DNA from: Fimbriimonadales bacterium
Lineage (GTDB): Bacteria; Armatimonadota; Fimbriimonadia; Fimbriimonadales; GBS-DC
NCBI GenBank assembly: GCA_026416655.1
Contig: JAOAES010000193.1
Coordinates: 1 to 18,581, forward strand
Reading direction: 5' to 3'
DNA length: 18,581 nucleotides
Position 1 is the stretch's first letter, and the number at the start of each line of letters is the position of its first letter. The translations under genes and the position numbers were made by a program. Below are positions 13,375 to 18,581 of the stretch, piece after piece. Under the pieces are notes generated by a model, which worked only from the letters and a program-made list of their open reading frames with translations, did not search any database and had not been told where the DNA came from.

Positions 13375-14409
13375 ATGAAAGCGGTGGTGCATTACGCGCT
13401 GGAGCCGTGCAGTGTGGAGCTGCGCGAGATAGCGGAGCCGACGCCGCGCGCGGGCGAGGTGTTGGTGCGCGTGCGGGCGGTGGGCGTGTGCGGCTCCGAT
13501 TTACACCAGTATCACGGCACGCAATCGTGGAAGGTGAATGTGCCTGTCGTGCTGGGGCATGAGTTCGCGGGCGTGATCGAGGCGTTGGGTGAGGGCGTGC
13601 AGGGCTGGCAGGTAGGTGAGCGCGTCGCCTGTGAAACCGCCGCCGTGATTTGCGAGACCTGCGCTTACTGCCGTACGGGACGCTATAACCTTTGCCCCCA
13701 TCGGCTGGGATTCGGCTACGGCGTGAACGGCGCGATGACCCGCTATGTGCGCGTGCCTGCTCGAGTCCTGCATCGTGTCCCCGACAGCCTGAGCTTTGAG
13801 GACGCGGCGATGACGGAACCCTGCTGCGTCGCCGCGCACGCGGTTATCGAGTGTTCGCAACCCAAACCGGGCGATCTGGTGGTGGTGTTCGGCAGCGGTC
13901 CGATTGGCTTGCTCTGCCTGCAGATGGCGAAGCTGTTCAGCCCGCGCAAGGCGATCCTGGTGGGTCTCAGCACCGACGGCGAGCGCCTGCGCATCGCCGA
14001 AGCCGTCGGCGCAGACCAGATTCTGTACGCGGATATGGACGATATCGAGGCGGTTATTCGGCGCGAAGGCGACGGGCTGGGCGCGGACTTAGTGATTGAC
14101 GCCGTGGGCGCGTCCGCCGTGCTGGAGCCGTGCCTGCGCATCACCCGCCCCGACGGACAGATTACCAAAGTCGGCTGGGGACCGGAGCCGCTCGGCTTCA
14201 GTTTAGACCCGCTGGTGGGCAAAAACATCCGGCTGCAGGGAACCTTTAGCCACAGCTGGGCGACCTGGGAGCGTGTGTTGACGCTGATGGGCGCGGGCAA
14301 GTTGCGCCTTGCGCCGATGCGACGCGCGTTCCCGCTGGAAGACTGGCGCGCCGCCTTTCAGGCGATGGAGCAGCGCCACACGGCGAAAAGTCTGCTGATT
14401 CCGGGCTAA
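13375..14409 (+). CDS. Zinc-dependent medium-chain alcohol/polyol dehydrogenase
   Basis: 344 residues, cytosolic. NAD(P)-dependent oxidation of a secondary alcohol or polyol, in the sorbitol/threonine dehydrogenase branch. Catalytic zinc ligands: Cys39 (GVCGSDLH) and His62-Glu63 (GHEFAGV), with Glu148 in TEPCC as a further candidate. The structural zinc lobe has all four cysteines, Cys93, Cys96, Cys99 and Cys107 (CETCAYCRTGRYNLC). The Rossmann motif is GSGPIG (173-178). The exact substrate cannot be read from sequence. The start is fixed by the family-typical MKAVVHY and the -10 box just before it. It ends 7 nt from the stop of the convergent pyruvate dehydrogenase gene. Confidence 0.9.
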   Translation: MKAVVHYALEPCSVELREIAEPTPRAGEVLVRVRAVGVCGSDLHQYHGTQSWKVNVPVVLGHEFAGVIEALGEGVQGWQVGERVACETAAVICETCAYCRTGRYNLCPHRLGFGYGVNGAMTRYVRVPARVLHRVPDSLSFEDAAMTEPCCVAAHAVIECSQPKPGDLVVVFGSGPIGLLCLQMAKLFSPRKAILVGLSTDGERLRIAEAVGADQILYADMDDIEAVIRREGDGLGADLVIDAVGASAVLEPCLRITRPDGQITKVGWGPEPLGFSLDPLVGKNIRLQGTFSHSWATWERVLTLMGAGKLRLAPMRRAFPLEDWRAAFQAMEQRHTAKSLLIPG

Positions 14410-14416
14410 GCGCGTC

Positions 14417-15445
14417 CTACTCCACCAGCACGTGCTGATACAGCTCGCTGGGGTCGGGGTCGGGGCTTTCGTCGGCGAATTTCGCGGCTTCCGCTACACG
14501 CGCCCGTGCCTGTTCGTCCCAGAGCTTCAAATCGGCTTCCGTCGCCAGCGCTTGCGTCAGCAGATAGTTCTGGAGGTTGATGAGCGGGTCGCGTTTGCGC
14601 CACTCTTCTACCTCTTCGCGAGTGCGATACGAGCCGGGGTCGGTAATGTCCGCGGCGCCGTGTCCCACGAACCGATACACAATCGCCTCCACGAAGAACG
14701 GTTCCTGCTTCTCGCGCACGTGGTCAATGATTGCCTTCGCCTCGTCCAGCACGTTGAATAGGTCCATACCGTCTATCTGCTTGGTCGGGAAGCCGTACAC
14801 GCTGGCGCGTTGTGCGAGGTTGGGAACCGCCGAGTGGAGTTCGACGGGCGTGCCCATCGCGTATTTATTGTTCTCCACGATGTAAATCACGGGCAGCTTC
14901 CACAGCCCCGCCATGTTGAGCGATTCGTGGAGCAATCCTGCGTTCATAGCGCCATCGCCGAAGAAGCAGAGTGTAACGCCGCCCGTTTCCAGATACTTCT
15001 GTGCGAAGGCGACGCCCGTACCGATGCCCGGCACATCGCCCACGATACCGTAGCCGCCCAGAAAGTTGTGCGCTTTGTCGTAGAGGTGCATCGAGCCGCC
15101 CTTCCCCCGACATAGCCCCGTGACCTTGCCGTACAGTTCTGCCATCACGGCGTTCGGGTCGCTGCCCAGCGCCAGCACATAGGCGTGGTCGCGATAATGC
15201 CCCAGCACACGGTCTTCGGGGCGCAAGTGGTGAATAAATCCCAGCGCCAACGCCTCCTGCCCGATGTACAAGTGCAAATAACCACCGATTTTGTCTTGGC
15301 GGTACGCTTTGTCGCAGTGTTCTTCAAAGCGACGGATAAAGAGCATCTGTTTGTATAAATCGACAACCTCCTGCGGGGTCGGGGTATATGCCCGCTTGCT
15401 CGGTTTCGAGTTCGTAGTGGTCTTCACGCGCTTGCCTGTCTTCAT
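14417..15445 (-). CDS. pdhA: Pyruvate dehydrogenase E1 component, alpha subunit
   Basis: 342 residues. Thiamine-dependent decarboxylase subunit of a 2-oxoacid dehydrogenase complex (pyruvate, or acetoin in close relatives). The TPP motif runs from GDGAMNAG (163-170) to ENN (191-193). IGQEALALG (61-69), HYRDHAYVLALG (83-94) and GKGGSMHLY (114-122) are typical of E1 alpha, as is the regulatory loop GHGAADITDPGSYRTREE. A longer frame opens at 15496, but ATG 15445 is preferred: GGAGG stands five bases upstream and the -10 box lies between the two candidate starts. The N-terminus (1-18) is Lys/Thr-rich. No E1 beta, E2 or E3 gene is adjacent; both neighbours are on the other strand. Confidence 0.9.
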   Translation of the reverse strand: MKTGKRVKTTTNSKPSKRAYTPTPQEVVDLYKQMLFIRRFEEHCDKAYRQDKIGGYLHLYIGQEALALGFIHHLRPEDRVLGHYRDHAYVLALGSDPNAVMAELYGKVTGLCRGKGGSMHLYDKAHNFLGGYGIVGDVPGIGTGVAFAQKYLETGGVTLCFFGDGAMNAGLLHESLNMAGLWKLPVIYIVENNKYAMGTPVELHSAVPNLAQRASVYGFPTKQIDGMDLFNVLDEAKAIIDHVREKQEPFFVEAIVYRFVGHGAADITDPGSYRTREEVEEWRKRDPLINLQNYLLTQALATEADLKLWDEQARARVAEAAKFADESPDPDPSELYQHVLVE

Positions 15446-15466
15446 ACCAGCCTCCAGAGTCGATAT

Positions 15467-15472
15467 AGTGTA
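15467..15472 (-). promoter_or_regulatory. -10 of the pdhA gene
   Basis: Minus strand TACACT (15472-15467), overlapped by TATATC one step later. The predicted start near 15459 gives a leader of about 14 nt with GGAGG before ATG 15445. This rules against the longer frame. Confidence 0.45.
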
Positions 15473-15514
15473 CCTGAAAGCAAGTGCTACCTGCACTGTC
15501 GCACACGGAGGAGG

Positions 15515-15520
15515 TATCCT
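15515..15520 (+). promoter_or_regulatory. Leaderless-type -10 of the SDR gene
   Basis: TATCCT ends eight bases before ATG 15529. GGAGGAGG (15507-15514) lies upstream of the hexamer, 14 bases or more from the ATG, too far to be a normal ribosome site, and would not be transcribed under the leaderless model. Confidence 0.4.
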
Positions 15521-15528
15521 ATTCCATC

Positions 15529-16374
15529 ATGCCAACCTACACCGATTTAAAGGGGCGTGTTGCCATCGTCACAGGCGCCAGTCGCGGGATAGGGCGTGCC
15601 GTTGCCCTCCGCTTAGCCAAAGAGGGTGTTGCTGTCGTAATTGCCGCCAAGACCGCCGAGCCAGACCCGCGCCTGCCCGGCACGATTTACACCGTCGCCG
15701 AGGAGGTAGAGGCGTTGGGCGGACGCGCGCTGCCCATCCGCGTCGATGTGCGCGACGAGAACGCCTTGCAACAGATGGTAGACAAAACGCTGGAGACCTT
15801 CGGGCGCGTGGATATTCTGGTCAACAACGCCGGCGCGCTCTGGTGGTACCCCGTGCTGGAAACGCCGCCCAAACGATTCGACCTGGTGATGCAGGTCAAC
15901 CTGCGCGCGTCGTTCATCGCCTCCCAGCTCGTACTCCCCCACATGATAAACCAGCGGTGGGGACACATCATCACGATGTCGCCTCCGATTGACCTGAGCG
16001 TGCTGCCCGGCAAAGTCGCCTACATGATCTCCAAGTTCGGCATGACGATGCTCGCGCTGGGGCTGGCAGAGGAGGTACGGGAACATAATATCGCCGTAAA
16101 CGCGCTGTGGCCCCGCACGCTCATCGAGAGCCAAGCGACCATCGCGTGGGGCTTGGGCACGCCCCAACAGTGGCGTAAGGCGGATATCATGGCAGACGCT
16201 GTCTACGAACTCGTGCGACGGGAGCCGCATACCTGCACGGGCAAAGCATGGATCGACGAAGATCTCCTGCGCGAGGCGGGCGTCACGGACTTCTCCGTCT
16301 ACAACTGCACGCCCGACGGCGAACCGATGGAGATTATCTGGGAGGGCGTGCAGGCAGGCAAGCGCGAGGGCTGA
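15529..16374 (+). CDS. Short-chain dehydrogenase, HSDL2-like
   Basis: 281 residues. NAD(P)-dependent oxidoreductase of the classical SDR fold: TGASRGIG (15-22), NNAG (99-102), catalytic Ser151 (TMSPP), Tyr165 and Lys169 (YMISK). The blocks AAKTAEPDPRLPGTIYTVAEEVE, the SPP around the serine, AVNALWPRT and the C-terminal GKAWIDEDLLREAGVTDFSVY strongly recall the hydroxysteroid-dehydrogenase-like protein 2 subgroup, here without its sterol-carrier domain. The substrate is unknown; peroxisomal or lipid-related roles of eukaryotic relatives should not be transferred. The frame opens upstream, but ATG 15529 gives the normal N-terminus and is preceded by a -10-like box. Confidence 0.88.
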   Translation: MPTYTDLKGRVAIVTGASRGIGRAVALRLAKEGVAVVIAAKTAEPDPRLPGTIYTVAEEVEALGGRALPIRVDVRDENALQQMVDKTLETFGRVDILVNNAGALWWYPVLETPPKRFDLVMQVNLRASFIASQLVLPHMINQRWGHIITMSPPIDLSVLPGKVAYMISKFGMTMLALGLAEEVREHNIAVNALWPRTLIESQATIAWGLGTPQQWRKADIMADAVYELVRREPHTCTGKAWIDEDLLREAGVTDFSVYNCTPDGEPMEIIWEGVQAGKREG

Positions 16375-16379
16375 AAAGG

Positions 16380-16385
16380 TATCCT
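16380..16385 (+). promoter_or_regulatory. Possible -10 for the MNT/HEPN cluster
   Basis: TATCCT just after the SDR stop; the predicted start near 16392 would include the GGAG used by the first MNT gene. Same hexamer as in front of the SDR. No -35 is recognisable, and read-through from the SDR is equally possible. Confidence 0.3.
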
Positions 16386-16404
16386 TATAGCGGCGGAGTT
16401 GACG

Positions 16405-16701
16405 GTGAAAACCTTAGACGAGATTCGCGCAGTTCTAAACGCCCATCGCGCGGTGCTGCGAGAGCGGTACGGCGTGAAATCTATCGCCGTGTTCGGCTCC
16501 TACGCGCGTGGCGAGGCGACCGAGAGCAGCGACATTGACCTCGTGGTACAACTCGAACAACCGTTGGGGCTTAAGTTCTTCGAACTGTGGGACTATTTAG
16601 AGCAAGCACTGGGCACGCCCGTAGACCTGCTTACGCCCAACGCCCTGAATCAACGCCCGCGCCTCAAACACGAGGCAGAACGAGACATCATCTATGTCTG
16701 A
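16405..16701 (+). CDS. MNT-domain nucleotidyltransferase, antitoxin of module 1
   Basis: 98 residues. Minimal nucleotidyltransferase of the MntA type, which in type VII toxin-antitoxin systems neutralises a HEPN RNase by adding AMP residues to its tyrosine. The motif GSYARGE (31-37) followed by SDIDL (42-46) supplies the GS and the two active-site aspartates; VDLL near residue 74 probably carries the third. Start GTG 16405 is preferred over TTG 16399 because GGAG ends at 16398, six bases before the GTG but adjacent to the TTG. It overlaps the HEPN gene by 8 nt. Residues 10-46 are nearly identical to the second MNT protein, while the C-terminal half is not. Confidence 0.88.
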   Translation: MKTLDEIRAVLNAHRAVLRERYGVKSIAVFGSYARGEATESSDIDLVVQLEQPLGLKFFELWDYLEQALGTPVDLLTPNALNQRPRLKHEAERDIIYV

Positions 16702-17092
16702 GCGGCACTGGCGACTGTTCGTACATGATATGCTTGACTGCATCGGTAAGATTTACCAGTATGTGCAGGGGCTGAGTTATGATGAGTTCGCACAGGACTC
16801 CAAGACGCTGGACGCTGTGTTTCGCAACCTTGAGGTTATCGGGGAAGCGGCGCGACGCATCCCCGACGAGGTTCAGGAACAGTTCCCTGAAGTGCCTTGG
16901 GCGCAGATTATCGCCCTGCGGAACAGGCTGGCACACGGGTACTTTGCAATTGATGAGGCGATTATCTGGAACATCGTGCAGAATGACCTGCCTGAGCTGG
17001 AAACGCGCCTGAAAACGATACTAACGCAGTACACGAGGGATTCGCAGGAGGTCAACGATGCGCAGTCAGAACAGCCTGAAAACCTTAGATGA
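16694..17092 (+). CDS. HEPN-domain RNase toxin of module 1 (HepT type)
   Basis: 132 residues, all-helical. The HEPN active-site motif R-X4-H-X-Y is intact: Arg76, His81, Tyr83 in RNRLAHGY. In characterised HepT proteins the Arg and His cut RNA and the Tyr is AMPylated by the partner MNT enzyme. The N-terminus RHWRLFVHDMLDCIGKI is typical. The start overlaps the MNT stop by 8 nt. The C-terminal 12 residues overlap the start of the second MNT gene (17058), whose ribosome site AGGAGG lies inside this gene, so the four genes form one coupled unit. Activity is inferred from the motif. Confidence 0.88.
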   Translation: MSERHWRLFVHDMLDCIGKIYQYVQGLSYDEFAQDSKTLDAVFRNLEVIGEAARRIPDEVQEQFPEVPWAQIIALRNRLAHGYFAIDEAIIWNIVQNDLPELETRLKTILTQYTRDSQEVNDAQSEQPENLR

Positions 17093-17375
17093 AATACGCT
17101 CGATTCTAAACGCCCATCGCGCGGTGCTGCGAGAGCGGTACGGCGTGAAATCGATCGCCGTGTTCGGCTCCTACGCGCGCGGCGAGGCGACCGAGACCAG
17201 CGATATTGACCTGATTGTAGAATTTAGTGAGAAGCCCGGATTGCTCAAGTTCGTGAATCTGGAGGCTTATCTTTCGAAGATCTTGGGCATACCTGTAGAA
17301 CTCACGACCACGGATGCTTTGAGAGCGGAGATTCGAGAAACTGCTCTCAAGGAGTCTGTTAGGATAGGGATATGA
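17058..17375 (+). CDS. MNT-domain nucleotidyltransferase, antitoxin of module 2
   Basis: 105 residues. Same minimal nucleotidyltransferase family: GSYARGE then SDIDL with both aspartates, and IPVELTTTDAL further on. Start ATG has AGGAGG six bases upstream (17046-17051), inside the end of the first HEPN gene. Compared with the first MNT gene, the stretch 17104-17212 differs at only 4 of 109 positions, but the sequence after it has little DNA similarity. It overlaps the second HEPN gene as ATGA, so the pair is translationally coupled. Confidence 0.88.
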   Translation: MRSQNSLKTLDEIRSILNAHRAVLRERYGVKSIAVFGSYARGEATETSDIDLIVEFSEKPGLLKFVNLEAYLSKILGIPVELTTTDALRAEIRETALKESVRIGI

Positions 17376-17731
17376 GGCGGCGCGATTACAGGTTGTTCCT
17401 TCAGGATATGTTGGTTTCTGCCCGGGATGCCCAAGAATTCATCCAGGATATGTCGCTTGAGGAGTTCCTAAGCGACCGCAAGACCCAGAATGCCGTCGTG
17501 CGTGCGATAGAAATAGTCGGTGAAGCTGCGAAGAATATCCCAAAATCTGTGCGCGACAAATACCCCGACATTCCGTGGAGCGATGTCGCACGCATGCGTG
17601 ATAAGGTTGCCCATGGGTACTGGGGCGTGGATTACGAAATGGTCTGGAAGGTTGTCAGAGAAGAATTTCCCTCGCTCATACCGAAAATCGAAGCAGCGCT
17701 CCGACAGGAGCGGGGAGAGGAGTCATCATGA
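17372..17731 (+). CDS. HEPN-domain RNase toxin of module 2 (HepT type)
   Basis: 119 residues, all-helical. Arg76, His81 and Tyr83 in RDKVAHGYW form the R-X4-H-X-Y motif at exactly the same positions as in the first HEPN protein, despite clearly different sequences elsewhere (for example the basic start MRRRDYRLFLQDML). Asp77 replaces the more usual Asn after the arginine, which is common in the family. The start overlaps the partner MNT stop as ATGA, and its stop overlaps the next gene the same way, linking the toxin modules to a metabolic gene in one transcript. Confidence 0.88.
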   Translation: MRRRDYRLFLQDMLVSARDAQEFIQDMSLEEFLSDRKTQNAVVRAIEIVGEAAKNIPKSVRDKYPDIPWSDVARMRDKVAHGYWGVDYEMVWKVVREEFPSLIPKIEAALRQERGEESS

Positions 17732-18581
17732 CCGCGCGTGAGCGAATTGAACAGGCGATTATCGGTGGGGAGGTAGACCGCCTGCCCTACTGCTTCTGGT
17801 ATCACTTCCGCACGGAGGCGTGGTTCCCGCAGGCGTTGCACGCCGAGTACCGCGCCCCTGCAAGCGAAACGCTCCTGCAGCAGTATATCGACGGCATGAG
17901 CCGCGCTACCTACGAGTTCTGGCGACGCTACCAGCCCGACATCCTGAAGGTGATGCACGACATTCCCTACGAGACGCCCACCGGCTTCTCGTTCGTGCAT
18001 ACCGCCGACGACTGGGCGAGGTTGCCGCTGCTGGAGCCGGACAAGGGACACTTCGGCGCGCAGATTGAGATGCTCAAACGCCTGCGCCAGATGGTTCCCG
18101 ACGAGGTTCCCATCATCGAGACCGTGTTCAACGCCTTCTACTACGCCAATAAGCTCTGTGAGGGCAAGCTGCTGGAGCATCTCGCGCTCGCGCCCGACGC
18201 CGTGCAGCAAGGGCTGGAGACTCTTCAGGCAAACCTTCAACTCTACGCGCGACTGGTGCTGACTGTCTGTGATGGGATCTACTATGCGGTGAATGGAATC
18301 GGCTCGGACGCCGCGCCGCGCCATGTGTACGAGGAGGTCTTTGCTCCGCTGGATCGGGCTTTCCTGCAGTCGGTTTCGGACGGTAGGGTAAATGTGCTGC
18401 ACCTGCACGGCTACGGCGAACTGTACGCCGACCTGCTTGCCGACGCGCCCGCAGCGATAGTGTGCTGGAGCGACCGCAGCACAACGCTGAGCCTTGCTGA
18501 AGGGAAGCGGCTGTTCGACCGCTGCGTGATGGGCGGGCTGAACGAGATGGAGCTGCCCAAGATGTGTCGGGAGCGCGTGTT
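17728..18581 (+). CDS. Uroporphyrinogen decarboxylase (URO-D) family protein, 3' end outside window
   Basis: 284 complete codons, open to the right edge. The frame reads MTARERIEQAIIGGEVDRLP, the usual opening of URO-D-like proteins. Later blocks include ADDWARLPLLEPDKGHFGAQ, TVFNAFYYANKLC, the strand CDGIYYAVNGIGSD and VLHLHGYGELYADLL, fitting the TIM-barrel URO-D/cobalamin-methyltransferase superfamily. The N-terminal arginine-rich RQAGRY motif of true heme-pathway HemE is not seen (CFWYHFRTEAWF stands there), so this is more likely a divergent URO-D-like protein (for example demethylase or unknown) than HemE. Start ATG has AGAGGAG five bases upstream and overlaps the HEPN stop as ATGA. No long antisense frame here is credible. 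Confidence 0.78.
   Translation, partial: MTARERIEQAIIGGEVDRLPYCFWYHFRTEAWFPQALHAEYRAPASETLLQQYIDGMSRATYEFWRRYQPDILKVMHDIPYETPTGFSFVHTADDWARLPLLEPDKGHFGAQIEMLKRLRQMVPDEVPIIETVFNAFYYANKLCEGKLLEHLALAPDAVQQGLETLQANLQLYARLVLTVCDGIYYAVNGIGSDAAPRHVYEEVFAPLDRAFLQSVSDGRVNVLHLHGYGELYADLLADAPAAIVCWSDRSTTLSLAEGKRLFDRCVMGGLNEMELPKMCRERV

Noticed and set aside
16399..16404. TTG start for the first MNT gene
   Set aside because: GGAG directly abuts it; GTG 16405 has correct spacing.
17632..18408. 258-codon open frame on the minus strand opposite the URO-D-like gene
   Set aside because: Antisense shadow in GC-rich coding sequence; the plus frame has a good ribosome site, ATGA overlap and recognisable URO-D blocks.

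Overview
This 18.6 kb window is GC-rich, densely coding bacterial chromosome with almost entirely housekeeping content. The combination of a split-type glycine decarboxylase (GcvPB), a nuoA-nuoC pair, a secreted repeat protein ending in a dockerin-like Ca-binding pair, small MNT/HEPN modules and short GC-rich hairpin repeats would fit an Armatimonadota-like thermophile. That is an impression, not a demonstrated placement.

Layout, left to right. The 3' part of ftsH runs off the left edge. It is followed by an intergenic stretch with GC-rich inverted repeats and, on the minus strand, what looks like a small RNA gene: a sigma-54-type promoter, about 75 nt of transcript with two copies of a C-rich 11-mer, and an intrinsic terminator. 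A SPOR-domain membrane protein (+) converges on a sigma-70 family factor (-). The sigma gene has its own sigma-54-type promoter, sharing a 16-bp block with the sRNA promoter. Divergent from it, a sigma-70-type promoter drives a lysine riboswitch, then a tandem pair of double-hairpin repeats, then dapB-dapA (diaminopimelate/lysine pathway). A tRNA-Pro(CGG) lies on the minus strand. Next come gcvPB, a heptad-repeat coiled-coil protein with a nuclease-like C-terminus, and a lipoate/octanoate transferase-like gene. On the minus strand follows an operon nuoA-nuoC-DUF4190 protein, without nuoB or nuoD. Then, on plus, a secreted nine-repeat protein with a C-terminal dockerin-like module, a TIM-barrel sugar isomerase/epimerase and a zinc alcohol dehydrogenase. 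A lone pyruvate dehydrogenase E1 alpha gene (-) diverges from an HSDL2-like short-chain dehydrogenase (+). Finally two tandem MNT/HEPN toxin-antitoxin modules are translationally coupled to a uroporphyrinogen-decarboxylase-like gene that runs off the right edge.

Recurring regulatory theme. At least five genes (gcvPB, the coiled-coil gene, nuoA, the alcohol dehydrogenase, the SDR) have a -10-like hexamer ending only 8-11 nt before the start codon and no Shine-Dalgarno sequence, as expected for leaderless mRNAs. Genes inside operons have good Shine-Dalgarno sequences and often ATGA or TGATG start/stop overlaps.

The points most worth following are the candidate sigma-54-dependent C-rich sRNA, the sigma-54-type promoter in front of a sigma-70 family gene with an odd region 4.2, the covarying double-hairpin repeat inside the lysine-riboswitch leader, and the mosaic identity of the two MNT genes.
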